In this document: one piece after another, positions 42,524 to 51,790 of the stretch
How the letters are laid out: the number at the start of each line of letters is the position of its first letter
Position numbering within the stretch: position 1 is the first letter of the stretch
Assembly: GCA_963750075.1 (NCBI GenBank)
Contig: CAVVPG010000008.1
Location: 124,001 to 188,000, forward strand
DNA length: 64,000 nucleotides
DNA from: Bog-473 sp963750075
Lineage (GTDB): Bacteria > Actinomycetota > Acidimicrobiia > Acidimicrobiales > RAAP-2
Reading direction: 5' to 3'
Notes under the pieces: model-generated
What the model was told of the DNA's origin: nothing
Seen by the model: the letters and a program-made list of their open reading frames with translations, nothing else
The model's database searches: none
Translations under genes and position numbers: made by a program

Positions 42524-42709
42524 GACGCTTCACCCTCGCGACGAGGCCGCGGAGGACACGGTGCCTTCGACTGTCGAGATCGAAGCGAGCCGGCGACGGC
42601 GCTGGTTCGGATTGGAGGTCTGAGCAGCTCTCCCGCGACCCGACGAGACACCCGCACCCGAATGCCGTGGAAGGATGTCCGGCAGGGCCACCGGGAGGGA
42701 GTCACGAGG

Positions 42710-43615
42710 GTGCGCCAGCAAGGATTCGGACTGAGATCGAGAGGGCTACTCGCTCTCGCCGGCACGGTGGGTCTGCTGGGCGGGCTCGCAATGCCGATCG
42801 CAGCGACCGCGGCGCGGGCACCGATGTACTACGTGTCGCTCGGGGACTCGTACTCGGTCGGCTATCAACCGGGACTGGGCTCGACGCCCGGTTACACCGT
42901 GTACGTGGCCAAGAAGACCCGCCTGACCCTCGTCAACTTCGGCTGCGGCGGGGCGACGACCACCTCCATCATCGCCGTGGTCGGATGTCCCGACCCTTTG
43001 CCGCACACGACCGGCGCCGTGCTCTACCCGACGACGACGCAGGCCGCGGCGGCCGAGGCCTTCCTGACCGCCCACCGGGGACACATCGGCCTCATCACGG
43101 TCACCATCAGCGGCAACGACGTCACCTCCTGCGCCGGGCAGGCAAACCCGGTCAGCTGTGTCGGTACCGCTGTCACCGGCATCTCCACGAATGTCACCAA
43201 CCTGGCGACTGCGCTCCGCACCGCGGCAGGACCGGGTGTGCCGATCATCGGGTTGACCTATCCCGACGTCATCCTCGGCAGCTACGTGTACCCGACGCAG
43301 CCGCCGACGACCGCGCAAGTCTCGTTGGCCAAGCTCTCGGTCGTCGCGTTCAAGGCACTGATCAATCCGGCGCTCGTCAAGGCGTACGCGTCAGCCGGCG
43401 GCAAGCTGGTGGACGTCACGGCCGCGACGGGGGCGTACACCTCCCTGACCCGCACTGTTCGCTACCCGCCGTACGGCACGATCCCGGCGCCCGTGGCCAG
43501 CGTGTGCACACTGACGTGGTTCTGCTCCCAGGGCAACATCCACGCGACCACGAAGGGCTACACCTTCATCGGCAAGCTCGTGGTCGCCCGGTTCGTCGCC
43601 ATGCGCCGGAGCTGA
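42710..43615 (+). CDS. Secreted SGNH/GDSL hydrolase
   Basis: 301 aa from GTG 42710, chosen because GGGAGGGA ends 9 nt upstream; ATG 42662 in frame has no ribosome site. Signal peptide RSRGLLALAGTVGLLGGLAMPIAATAARA. SGNH blocks: YVSLGDSYSVGYQ (Ser), NFGCGGATT (Gly), ITVTISGNDVTSC (Asn), and a C-terminal NIHATTKGYTFIG (His). Exported esterase or lipase of unknown substrate. Confidence 0.9.
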   Translation: MRQQGFGLRSRGLLALAGTVGLLGGLAMPIAATAARAPMYYVSLGDSYSVGYQPGLGSTPGYTVYVAKKTRLTLVNFGCGGATTTSIIAVVGCPDPLPHTTGAVLYPTTTQAAAAEAFLTAHRGHIGLITVTISGNDVTSCAGQANPVSCVGTAVTGISTNVTNLATALRTAAGPGVPIIGLTYPDVILGSYVYPTQPPTTAQVSLAKLSVVAFKALINPALVKAYASAGGKLVDVTAATGAYTSLTRTVRYPPYGTIPAPVASVCTLTWFCSQGNIHATTKGYTFIGKLVVARFVAMRRS

Positions 43616-43628
43616 GGCCGGCAGCACA

Positions 43629-44480
43629 ATGACCCTGGCCGCCGGCCTCGTCCTCGCGCTGCTGGCGGCGCTGGCCCTCAACGTCGGGTTCTTCGTCCAG
43701 CATGGGGCAGCCAGCACCATGGTGGCCCTGTCGGTGCGGCATCCCCTTGCCTCCGCCCGGTTGCTCGTGACGAACCGCCAATGGATGCTCGGGTACGGGG
43801 CCGGCTGGATCGGCTGGGGCCTCTACATCGCCGCCCTCGCCCTTGCACCGCTGTCGCTCGTGCAATCGGTGTCTGCGGGAGGTGTCGGGGTCCTGGCCAT
43901 CCTGGCCCACCGCCTCGGCACGCCCCTCACCCGGCAGGAGCGGATCGGTACCGGGATCGCCGTGGGCGGGCTCGTCCTGCTCGGGCTGTCACTCACCTCC
44001 GGCGTCACGCCGACCGCTGCCGCCCGCAGCTCGACGCTCGTCGTCGTGATCGCCACGGGGGCAGGTCTGGCCGGGTGCCTGGTGCTGCTGGCTCGCCGAT
44101 TTCGTCCCGGCGCGCTGCTGGGCTGCGCCGCCGGAATCCTCTTCGGGGTCGGAGACATGGCCACCAAAGGCGCCGTCGACGGCGTCGGGCTGCTGTTCGT
44201 TCCCATCCTCGCCGTCTGCACCGCGCTCGCCTTCGTGACGTTGCAGATGGCCTTCCAACGCGGGCGCGTCCTCGAGACCGCCGGCACCTCCACCTTGGTC
44301 AACAACCTGATCCCCATTGTCGGGGGGATCGTTGTCTTCCACGAGCCCATCCCTCCCGGGCTGGCCGGGGTGGCCAGGGTGGCCAGCTTCGTCGCAGTCG
44401 TGGCGGGCGCCGTCCTCCTGGCCCACGGGCCGCTCAACGCGCAGAGTCCGGCCCACGCGCCGCTGTCGGCGCCATCCTGA
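43629..44480 (+). CDS. DMT/EamA-like multi-spanning transporter
   Basis: 283 aa with about nine to ten hydrophobic helices in two halves, ending in NNLIPIVGGIVVFHEPIPPG, the usual place of the DMT superfamily motif near the ninth helix. Starts 13 nt after the SGNH hydrolase gene on the same strand. Small-molecule exporter or magnesium-type permease; substrate unknown. A strong hairpin lies downstream. Confidence 0.8.
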   Translation: MTLAAGLVLALLAALALNVGFFVQHGAASTMVALSVRHPLASARLLVTNRQWMLGYGAGWIGWGLYIAALALAPLSLVQSVSAGGVGVLAILAHRLGTPLTRQERIGTGIAVGGLVLLGLSLTSGVTPTAAARSSTLVVVIATGAGLAGCLVLLARRFRPGALLGCAAGILFGVGDMATKGAVDGVGLLFVPILAVCTALAFVTLQMAFQRGRVLETAGTSTLVNNLIPIVGGIVVFHEPIPPGLAGVARVASFVAVVAGAVLLAHGPLNAQSPAHAPLSAPS

Positions 44481-44660
44481 GGCCGTAAAGCTCCGCGAAC
44501 CCCCGCAGGCAGAGGTGGGCCAGACGTGGGAACCGAGCAGCCGAAGCGACCCTTCGCGATCCCCGTCGCCGCCTGCGTGGGCCAACTGTTGTGTGCACGT
44601 TGTTGCGTTCAGTCCGGTCGGCTCTATGTGGGCGAGGGCCGACCTTGTCACCATCCTGGT

Positions 44661-44714
44661 TGAGGGGCGGTGACGGGAGAACGCGGTATGTGTAGCCGTG
44701 GTCACCGCCCCTCA
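44661..44714. terminator. 14-bp perfect inverted repeat between convergent genes
   Basis: tgaggggcggtgac (44661-44674) and its perfect complement (44701-44714) with a 26-nt loop, between the stops of the DMT transporter (44480) and WhiB (44784). No T-run follows on either strand, so it may be a GC-rich bidirectional terminator or another structured element. The rest of 44481-44783 holds no gene. Confidence 0.5.
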
Positions 44715-44783
44715 TCGGGTCCGGCCTCCCTCCGGGCGCTTCCCTCACACCGTGCGGGCCGTTGCCCGCCGACCCGGTCCTTG

Positions 44784-45014
44784 TCAGGCCACTCGCCGGC
44801 GACGGATATGTTGCCGCTGCTTTGCGGTGAGTCCCGCCCAGACACCCTCGAGCTCGGGGTCGCTCATGGCGTAGGCGAGGCACTCGTCCCGCACCGTGCA
44901 GCCCTGACACAGTTCACGGGCATGCGCCAAGTTGTCCTTGCCCCCCGAGAAGAACGACCCGGTCTCGCCCCTGCACGCTGCGCGCAGGAGCCAGTCCCGC
45001 TTCCCTGCGCTCAC
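44784..45014 (-). CDS. WhiB-family iron-sulfur regulator
   Basis: 76 aa from GTG 45014. Four cysteines in the WhiB order (AACRG, CQGCTVRDEC) bind a 4Fe-4S cluster; GVWAGLT is the G(V/I)W turn, and KQRQHIRRRR the basic DNA-contact tail. Partners of WhiB proteins are sigma factors. Two nt from the upstream hypothetical gene's stop, so co-transcribed with it. Confidence 0.92.
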   Translation of the reverse strand: MSAGKRDWLLRAACRGETGSFFSGGKDNLAHARELCQGCTVRDECLAYAMSDPELEGVWAGLTAKQRQHIRRRRVA

Positions 45015-45016
45015 CG

Positions 45017-45382
45017 CTACCAGGCGTCCAGCGTCTGCGAGGTGAAGTCGACGACGGCCAGGAGCTCGCCGAGACGGCCGAAGACTGCCTCGGAGTCGCT
45101 GCAGGGGTCGGTGATCGCACGCTGCGCCAGCTGCGCGGCTTCTGCGCACGTACTCAGCAGCAGGGCCACGCGGGACCCGAGAGCGAGATCCGGACACGTG
45201 TTCGTCGCCATCCACGTCGTGGCGTCCTTCGTGGCCGCCGCAAGCTCGTCTGCCGCGGCCAGAAGGGCAACGTCGTTCACATGAAGTGACGACGAGAACC
45301 GACTCTCGGCCTCCGCAACGCGGCCAAGGACGGTCGTCGTCTTGATGCGCCAGAGCAGCCGTGCAGTGGGTTCGCGATCCAT
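45017..45382 (-). CDS. Hypothetical protein upstream of whiB-like gene
   Basis: 121 aa, mostly helical and Ala-rich, without membrane segments: LLWRIKTTTVLGRVAEAESRF, DELAAATKDATTWMATN and a C-terminal FGRLGELLAVVDFTSQTLDAW. No family recognised. Codon use is normal for the genome, and the 2-nt gap to the WhiB gene suggests an operon. Confidence 0.6.
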   Translation of the reverse strand: MDREPTARLLWRIKTTTVLGRVAEAESRFSSSLHVNDVALLAAADELAAATKDATTWMATNTCPDLALGSRVALLLSTCAEAAQLAQRAITDPCSDSEAVFGRLGELLAVVDFTSQTLDAW

Positions 45383-46154
45383 GGTGTCGGTGAACGCGTG
45401 GGGCGTCGTGCCGTGCGGTCACCGTGATTGTGCCCAAGTCGCCCGAGCCTCCATAGAGCCGTTCGGACCTGGGCGCAACAAGCCCCGCACAACAAATCGA
45501 CGTAAGCGTCCAGGTGCGTGCACCTCGAGGACTCGGCGTCCTGCCCGCGGTGAACCGGAACCTCTGGTGCCCTTACGAGAGGGCAGGTCTGCTCGCGGGT
45601 AGCGATCCGCGGTCGATCGCGGATTACCGCGAGTCGACGCAACCCGAGCCCAAACGTCGGCCGCACGGGCTGACCCGAAACGACGCCCCGACCACCGATC
45701 GGCCCTGCGATACCTCGAGCGGGTCACGGGGGTCACCGAGACACACATCAGCCCCTGGCACTCAGCACCTTCGGCGACGTCCCGTCCGCCTTCCAGTCGG
45801 GTTCCTCCGGGACCTCTCGATCCCCCCGGCTGCGCCTTCCGCCACCGCATCGGAGCTGGCCTAGCGGACGGCACAGTCGAAGCTCCCCCTTCCCAGACTC
45901 CCTGGAGCGGCGCAGACCGCGCCGGCGCAGCAGCCCGGTAGCCGACCGTCCGCCGGCTGGGCGGACCCCGGCCGGATCGCAGTGGCGGGGGGCGCGACGT
46001 TTTCGCCAAGTCCCGGAGGTATAAGTAGAACTGCCCGTACGTCAGTCACGAGACACGGGTGCCAGCGGCCCCTCCTCCACCCAATTGAGGGGCCGCTCCG
46101 CGTCGGGGCCCGACGGACATCTTCGGAGCCGGTGATCGGGGTTACGGTCATGCT
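45383..46154. other. 772-bp stretch without a convincing gene, with a strong hairpin
   Basis: Open frames here are overlapping, Arg/Pro/Ser-rich and unlike proteins. Features seen: tgccct-tacgag-agggca near 45567; a tataagt box near 46020; and a perfect 11-bp hairpin agcggcccctc...gaggggccgct at 46064-46097 with a 12-nt loop, 57 nt before the next gene. TACGGT (46143-46148) lies 6 nt before that gene's GTG. Confidence 0.5.
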
Positions 46155-46820
46155 GTGTGCTTCTCCCCGGAAGGCGACGTCGCTGGTGGTCTTGTCGTCA
46201 CGGCCATAGGCATCGACACGTGCCGCCATCTGCGGGGCCGCAGGGAGTACTTGCTCCTGGCGGCGCTGCCGCTGGTTCTGGGGGCTCATCTGTTGATCGA
46301 ATCACTGGTCTGGTGGCAGCTGCGCGGGGATATTCCACATGGGGTTGGACGAGCTGCCACCTGGATCTACCTGCTGATCGCTCTGGTTGTCGTGCCGGTG
46401 CTCGTGCCAGTCGCGGTGATGATGCTCGAGCCCACGCGACGTCGGCGGCTCACGATCGCGCCGTTCGTGTTGCTGGGCACCGCAGTGGCCATCATTCTCT
46501 TGTTGACCATGCTTCATGGCCCTGTCACAGTCAGGCTCGGCGCCTACCACCTTGGCTACAGCATCGGCCTTCACTATGGGGTCCTGGTCGTCGGCTTGTA
46601 CGTCCTCGCCACCTGCGGATCCCTGTTGATGTCGGGCTATCGCGACATTGTGATCTTTGGCCTCGCCAACGTCCTTGCCGTCATCACCCTCGCTCGATTG
46701 ACCGCGGACGGATTCACCTCGCTCTGGTGCTTCTATGCGGCTCTTGCCTGCGGCGCAATTTGCCTGCACATGCGCTATGCCAAGCCGCACCGAGCACATC
46801 CGTATGCGTTCGAACTCTGA
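46155..46820 (+). CDS. DUF6629-like integral membrane protein
   Basis: 221 aa with the family's N-terminal MCFSPEGDVAGGLVVTAIGIDTCRHLRGRREYLLLAALPL, then seven hydrophobic helices and a short charged tail (KPHRAHPYAFEL). Function of the family is unknown. TACGGT with 6 nt to GTG 46155 supports this start as leaderless. GC content is lower than in the first 44 kb. Confidence 0.8.
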   Translation: MCFSPEGDVAGGLVVTAIGIDTCRHLRGRREYLLLAALPLVLGAHLLIESLVWWQLRGDIPHGVGRAATWIYLLIALVVVPVLVPVAVMMLEPTRRRRLTIAPFVLLGTAVAIILLLTMLHGPVTVRLGAYHLGYSIGLHYGVLVVGLYVLATCGSLLMSGYRDIVIFGLANVLAVITLARLTADGFTSLWCFYAALACGAICLHMRYAKPHRAHPYAFEL

Positions 46821-46956
46821 CTTGACCGAGCGTGGCGACGTCGGCCACCTGGTGGTTTCTCGCTCGTGATGGTGGCTTGCCTGGGGTGCCCAAGTTGACC
46901 CGACGGTGGGGCAGTTCGGCACCTCGGTGCCAGTTGGAGACGCCAACGCCTTCGGT

Positions 46957-46962
46957 TAGCCT
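46957..46962 (+). promoter_or_regulatory. Leaderless -10 box TAGCCT
   Basis: TAGCCT is separated by 6 nt from GTG 46969, the same geometry as at 9498, 11702, 30430, 34197, 46155 and 61001, and supports the small gene that follows. Confidence 0.55.
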
Positions 46963-46968
46963 CTGGCA

Positions 46969-47271
46969 GTGGGCTACCGTCAAAACGTTGTTGCGAACTG
47001 CACGCCCAAGGTGGGCCCAGCGGCCACACGGTACCTCTTGCTCAACATCTATTCGAACTGTGTGCTGCTCGTGCTGACTTTGATCTTCTTCGCCGTGGTA
47101 CTCGCAACCAGGGGCGTTCACACACATGCCGCTCCGCTGATGACCCTCGTCATCCTTGTGGGAGTCGTTGTTGTATGGACACGTGTGAAGTACGTTCGAG
47201 CGGCTGCGACATTCTTAGGCATCGAGCGCCGCTACGCCAGGAGAATTTTCTTGAGGAACAGCCTCCTGTAG
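46969..47271 (+). CDS. Small two-helix membrane protein
   Basis: 100 aa from GTG 46969. N-terminal basic stretch, helix LLLNIYSNCVLLVLTLIFFAVVLAT, a short HTHAAP loop, helix LMTLVILVGVVVVWTRV, and a basic C-terminus (ERRYARRIFLRNSLL). No family recognised. The leaderless promoter just upstream makes it a likely real gene. The 47272-47424 gap holds nothing. Confidence 0.6.
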   Translation: MGYRQNVVANCTPKVGPAATRYLLLNIYSNCVLLVLTLIFFAVVLATRGVHTHAAPLMTLVILVGVVVVWTRVKYVRAAATFLGIERRYARRIFLRNSLL

Positions 47272-47424
47272 GCGCTGGACCCGACAGCAAGGTTGGTTGT
47301 CAAGGAATCGCAGCTGTCGACCGGGACTCTGAGTCGAGAGTGCCCCCGCTTGGCGGTGAGGAGGTGCCATCTTGCGTATGGCACCCTGCACCGGCCGGGA
47401 CCTCCCGGGTCATGCGGATTCCGC

Positions 47425-47568
47425 TCAGGCTTCCGACCACTTGAACTGGCAGGCCGAGCATCGACCCTGCCACTGAAGAGATTCCGGTGTGCTTGACCTC
47501 TCGAAGTGCGTAGCAATCTCTGCACTGCCGCAGCGAGGACATGCGTCATGTTCCGAGTGCGTATTCAT
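47425..47568 (-). CDS. Very small zinc-ribbon protein
   Basis: 47 aa from ATG 47568: ACPRCGSAEIATHF and GRCSACQFKWSEA give two CxxC pairs 24 residues apart, as in zinc ribbons. No clear ribosome site; longer frames upstream look non-coding. Could be a fragment left by insertions in this region. Confidence 0.45.
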   Translation of the reverse strand: MNTHSEHDACPRCGSAEIATHFERSSTPESLQWQGRCSACQFKWSEA

Positions 47569-47953
47569 GACAGTCCAGTTCCACGATCGACTACGAGGGT
47601 AGGACCAGCAACCTCCACCAGCGCGTCGGCCAGACCGCCAGTGGATACGACGTCCAACTCGACGTGCCGCGCCACGATGTGGGGCCCGACAGATCATGGG
47701 CGGTGATGCTGAACACAGCAGGCCACTCCTGCCGAAGGTTGCAGATGGCAAGTTGCCAGGAGGCCGGTCAGCTCTCTTTCTATGTTACTCCACTCTGTCG
47801 CCCGCCACGAGCATGGGACCACCTTGAGCTGAGTTCCGCCACGAGCATGGGACCACCCTTCCGCCAGTAATGGGACCACCCCGGGGGTCCACCAGCGCCG
47901 GTCGCTGATCCGGTCCACTCGCCGCCATCGGAGACGCGATCTGAGGAGCGGCG

Positions 47954-49585
47954 ATGGGATTCCGGGAGGTGCCCGTGTTTGAGGTGAAAGAGGTGCTCCG
48001 GCTCTGGCTCCGGGGCGAAGGGCTGCGGGCGATCGAGCGGCTGGCCAGGGTCGACCGCAAGACGGTCCGTCGTTACGTGGCCGCGGCGGGCGAGCTCGGC
48101 GTCGACCCAGGCGGCGGGGAGGGCCAGCTGTACGACGAGGTCCTGGCTGCGGTGATCGAGCGGGTCCGGCCCCATCGGAGCAGCGGCCACGGCGAGTCGT
48201 GGCGCAGCCTCGAGGGCCACCAAGAGCAGATCCGCGCCTGGCTCGACGACGAGGGCCTGACCATGGTCAAGGTCCACACCCTGCTGGCCCGCCAGGGGGT
48301 AAGCGTCCCCAAGCGCACCTTGGAGCGCTTCTGTGCCGAGCTGTGCGGGCCGCGCCGTGGTCAGAAGAAGACCGTCCGCGTGTCCGACGGCGAACCCGGA
48401 GTCGAGCTCCAAGTCGACTTCGGGCGCATGGGGCTCATGTACGACCCCGACACCGATCGGCGCCGCGTGGTGCACGCGCTCATCTTCACGCCCTGTGTGT
48501 CGCGCTATTGCTTCGTGTGGCTCACCTTCACCCAGACGCTGGCCGACATCCTCGCTGGCTTCGAGGCGGCCTGGGCCTTCTTCGGCGGGATCTTCGCCGT
48601 CGTGATCCCCGACAACATGGCCGCCATCGTCGACAAGGCGAACCCGACCGAACCGAGGCTCAACGCCGCCTTCGTCGAGTACGCGCAGGACCGCGGCTTC
48701 CTGGTCGACGCGGCCAGAGTCCGCCATCCCAAGGACAAGCCCCGGGTCGAGCGCACGGTGCCCTACGTGCGCAACTCGCTCTTCGCCGGCGAGCACTTCG
48801 TCGACCGGGCCGACGCCCAGCGCCGGGCCGAGACCTGGTGCACAACGACGGCGGGACTGCGGGTGCACGGGACGACGGCGTGTCGGCCGGCCGAGCACTT
48901 CGCCATGCTCGAGGCTCCCGCCCTGGCACCCGCGCCGCTGCGCCCCTATGACCTGCCGCACTACGCCACGCCCAAGGTGGCTCGGGACCACCACGTCGAG
49001 GTGGCCAAGGCGCTCTACTCGGTGCCGGGCAATCTGATCGGCCGGCATCTCGACGCCCGGGCCGACAAGGAACTGGTCAAGTTGTTCTTCCGCGGCCAGC
49101 TGGTCAAGGTCCATCCCCGCCAAGCTCCCGGCGGGCGATCGACCGACCCGGCCGACCTGCCCAAAGGCACCGAGGTCTACGCGCTACGTGACCTCGAGCG
49201 GTTGAAGAACACGGCGGCTGCCCACGGACCCGCCGTCGGTGCCTACGCGGCCGTGCTGCTCGACCACCCGCTGCCGTGGACCAAGATGCGCCAGGTCTAC
49301 GCGTTGTTGAGCCTGGTCAAGAAGTGGGGCCCCACTCGCGTGGAGCTGGCGTGCGCCCGCGCCGCGGAAGCCGAGGCCTACAGCGTCTCGCTCATCGGCC
49401 GCATGCTCGAACGCGGCACCGAGGGACACGCGGCGCCGGTGCCGATCCAGGGCCGCCTGCTCTCGGCGCGTTTCGCCCGGCCCGATGCCGACTTCCGGGT
49501 TCTCCCAGTTCGGCGCGAGGATCCAGAGCCCGCCGCTGACCCCGATCAGGGCTCAGGGGCGACCACAGCGGGAGCGTCGTCGTGA
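47954..49585 (+). CDS. istA: IS21 family transposase IstA
   Basis: 543 aa. N-terminal helix-turn-helix (EVLRLWLRGEGLRAIERLARVDRKTVRRYVAAAG), RNase H-type DDE core: Asp in VELQVDFGRMG, Asp in AVVIPDNMAAIV, Glu in KPRVERTVPYVRNSL. C-terminal domain ALYSVPGNLIGRHLDARAD is the usual IstA end. Starts at ATG 47954 behind GAGGAG. Stop overlaps the istB start (GTGA). Confidence 0.95.
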   Translation: MGFREVPVFEVKEVLRLWLRGEGLRAIERLARVDRKTVRRYVAAAGELGVDPGGGEGQLYDEVLAAVIERVRPHRSSGHGESWRSLEGHQEQIRAWLDDEGLTMVKVHTLLARQGVSVPKRTLERFCAELCGPRRGQKKTVRVSDGEPGVELQVDFGRMGLMYDPDTDRRRVVHALIFTPCVSRYCFVWLTFTQTLADILAGFEAAWAFFGGIFAVVIPDNMAAIVDKANPTEPRLNAAFVEYAQDRGFLVDAARVRHPKDKPRVERTVPYVRNSLFAGEHFVDRADAQRRAETWCTTTAGLRVHGTTACRPAEHFAMLEAPALAPAPLRPYDLPHYATPKVARDHHVEVAKALYSVPGNLIGRHLDARADKELVKLFFRGQLVKVHPRQAPGGRSTDPADLPKGTEVYALRDLERLKNTAAAHGPAVGAYAAVLLDHPLPWTKMRQVYALLSLVKKWGPTRVELACARAAEAEAYSVSLIGRMLERGTEGHAAPVPIQGRLLSARFARPDADFRVLPVRREDPEPAADPDQGSGATTAGASS

Positions 49586-50385
49586 GCGCCCCGCCTCCGG
49601 TCATCTCCGCCGAGCTCAAGACCGTCTTGCGCGCCGTCAAGCTCGGCCGCTGCCTCGACACCCTCCCCGAGCGGCTGGCCCTTGCCAAGACGCGCAACAT
49701 GGGACACGCCGAGTTCCTCGAGCTCGTGCTCGCCGACGAGGTGACCCGGCGCGAGACCTCCTCAGCCGCGCTGCGGTCCCGCGCCGCGGGCCTCGACCCT
49801 GACATGGTGCTCGAGAACTGGGACGAGGCGACGAAGGTCAACTTCGATCGCCAAGTCTGGGACGAGCTGTGCTCGCTGCGCTTCGTCGACGCCGGGCACA
49901 ACGTGATGATCATGGGACCGGTCGGGGTCGGCAAGACCTTCATGGCCTCAGCGCTCGGGCACGCGGCGGTGCGTCGCCGCTTCAGCGTCGTGTTCTGCCG
50001 CACCGACGTGTTGCTCAAGCGATTGCGGGCCAGCCGGCTCGACAACTCCCACGACGCCGAGATGCGCAAGCTCATGCGTGCCGACCTGCTCATCCTCGAC
50101 GACTTCGCCCTCCAGGCGCTCGACCCCCTCGACACCGCCGACATCTACGAGCTGGTCGTCGAGCGCCACCGGACGGCTTCGACGCTGGTGACGTCGAACC
50201 GCGAGCCCATCGAATGGATCGCCCAGATGGCTGATGCCCTCTTGGCCCAGTCCGCCATCGACCGTCTTCAGTCGGCGGCCTACGAACTCGTCCTCGACGG
50301 CGAGTCCTACCGCAAGCACCAAAAGCCCGGGCTCGACGTCGGCACCACGACACCGCGGGCCACCCGACGGAGGCGCCGGTCTTGA
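49582..50385 (+). CDS. istB: IS21 helper ATPase IstB
   Basis: 267-aa AAA+ ATPase. Walker A GPVGVGKTFMASAL, Walker B LLILDDFALQAL, sensor TLVTSNREPIEW. N-terminal helical region interacts with IstA/DNA. Assists target choice and strand transfer. GTG inside the istA stop. Length matches the family. Confidence 0.95.
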   Translation: MSAPPPVISAELKTVLRAVKLGRCLDTLPERLALAKTRNMGHAEFLELVLADEVTRRETSSAALRSRAAGLDPDMVLENWDEATKVNFDRQVWDELCSLRFVDAGHNVMIMGPVGVGKTFMASALGHAAVRRRFSVVFCRTDVLLKRLRASRLDNSHDAEMRKLMRADLLILDDFALQALDPLDTADIYELVVERHRTASTLVTSNREPIEWIAQMADALLAQSAIDRLQSAAYELVLDGESYRKHQKPGLDVGTTTPRATRRRRRS

Positions 50386-50496
50386 CTGCCTGCACGCCAG
50401 CCGTCATCATCGCCTTGCCGACGCTGCTAACCCCAGGAGGTGGTCCCTTCACATTGACGGAAGGGCGGTCCCATCAGCCTGGCGGGCGACACACTC

Positions 50497-51132
50497 CCAC
50501 CCGATGCATCGCGCCGCAGAATCCGCGGCCACGATCTGACCTGCCCCAGAACAGTGACACCGGGAGCGGGCGTGGCTGACCGGCACGACTTCTGGGCTTT
50601 GGCTTGCAGACTGGGACCAAAGTCCCTACTCGATCGCGAGCGCAAAGCACAGACTTGGACACTACGAACGAACAGGAGGTCGCCGGAGCGCGTTGTAGTG
50701 GCCTGTGGTGACACCGGGTCGACGCCCGCATCGCGAGGATTGATCTCCTCCCCTTGCCCTGCTCACGCCCCCATCGTTGGGCGGGCGGGGGGTCGTTCGT
50801 CGGCGGGAATCGCGGTCGCCGGTCCATCAGGACCCCGTCCGGGTTGGGACCGTGCCGTCCACGGGCATATCCCGACTTCCACGAGCTTTGGCCCCGAGGC
50901 AGCAATGAGATGGTCGTCTCGGCCAACGTTGCCTATCCCCGTCCGGCACGAGTAGGCACCCACCGTCGGGCTAGTCGAGAGCTTCATGCTGCCGGTGTCC
51001 TGACCCTTCGGCGCCGGCAAGGCGTCAGTGGCATCTGTGACGTAACCGATGGCGGGCCTGACCACTCGAATCCAGACTGGAGGATCCGGCCCTTGGACCT
51101 GGGTCGACACCAGGGTTGTAGCATCGCGTGGC
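50497..51132. other. 636-bp stretch without a convincing gene
   Basis: Overlapping frames on both strands are low-complexity and no start has a supporting signal. A weak copy of the dispersed repeat (50542-50564, tgccccagaac...ccggg) follows the IS21 element. TAGCAT (51119-51124) lies 8 nt before the next gene. Confidence 0.5.
50542..50564 (+). repeat. Dispersed repeat, weak copy
   Basis: tgccccagaac, then ccggg after an 8-nt insertion relative to the consensus tgYccMgWWcgccggg. Just right of the IS21 element. Confidence 0.3.
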
Positions 51133-51552
51133 GTGCCCTGCGAGCTACCCGTGACCGGAGCCAGCATCTCGATGCTGGTAACCCTGGCGTTTCTTCTCGT
51201 CGCGACTGGCGTCGTGCTTCTACTGATCGTCCGCCTACGTGGTGTGTCCCGCGTTGCGGGAATCGTCATCACCCTGGCCGTGGGGACGACGGTGCTGAGC
51301 TTCAGCGGGGCCACGCGGGCGGACGCCGACTCGTGCCCGTCCACCGCCCCAGCAGTCGCCGCTGCCGTAGGAACGACCACCACGACAACGGCAGACCCAT
51401 CGATCACCGGGCCTATCCTCCCGGTTGCCACCAGCCCTGGGGAAGCGCTCCCCGAGGCGCCGCTGGTCGTGGCCTTCCCGGCCATCGGCCTGCTGGTCAT
51501 GAGCGGTTACCTCGTGATGCGTCGCCGTAAGGACCAGGCCATTAGCCGATGA
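51133..51552 (+). CDS. Small membrane protein with Thr-rich extracytoplasmic segment
   Basis: 139 aa from GTG 51133. Two N-terminal hydrophobic helices (MLVTLAFLLVATGVVLLLIV and VAGIVITLAVGTTVLSF), an external segment with TTTTTTADP, then a third helix LVVAFPAIGLLVMSGYLV with the basic tail MRRRKDQ. ELPVTGAS at residues 4-11 looks like an LPxTG signal but is at the wrong end. No family recognised. Confidence 0.5.
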   Translation: MPCELPVTGASISMLVTLAFLLVATGVVLLLIVRLRGVSRVAGIVITLAVGTTVLSFSGATRADADSCPSTAPAVAAAVGTTTTTTADPSITGPILPVATSPGEALPEAPLVVAFPAIGLLVMSGYLVMRRRKDQAISR

Positions 51553-51790
51553 CCACCGCCGTCGCTCAGACGGCCGGGGCTTGTTCTGGGGCGCCCAGTG
51601 GCCCCACTCCAGAATCACGCTCTGACCTTGGGGCCAGGAGCTCCTGGGTGAGAGCCCACAACTGCCGTTCGAGACGGACTCGCCGGGGTTGAGCAGCGGG
51701 CGCCGGTAATGGATCTACGTCCCGACAACATCATCGCAGCCATGACATTTGGCTCTGTCATCATCGACCGAGATCGGCAATCGTGACTCT

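Larger units (their letters stand above)
47796..50491 (+). mobile_element. IS21-family insertion sequence, complete
   Basis: 2,696 bp bounded by the inverted repeat tgtcgcccgcca (47796-47807; complement at 50480-50491) and flanked by the 5-bp direct duplication cactc (47791-47795 and 50492-50496). Several subterminal copies of atgggaccRcc occur at both ends (three on the left, two on the right, inverted), as in IS21 elements with multiple transposase sites. Carries istA and istB, both intact, so it is probably active or recent. Confidence 0.93.

Noticed and set aside
45277..46009. Overlapping ORFs of 120-200 residues on both strands
   Set aside because: Arg/Pro/Ser-rich translations without domains, starts or promoter support.
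51133..51165. LPxTG sorting signal (LPVTG)
   Set aside because: It sits at the N-terminus, before two further hydrophobic helices, so it cannot act as a C-terminal sortase signal.
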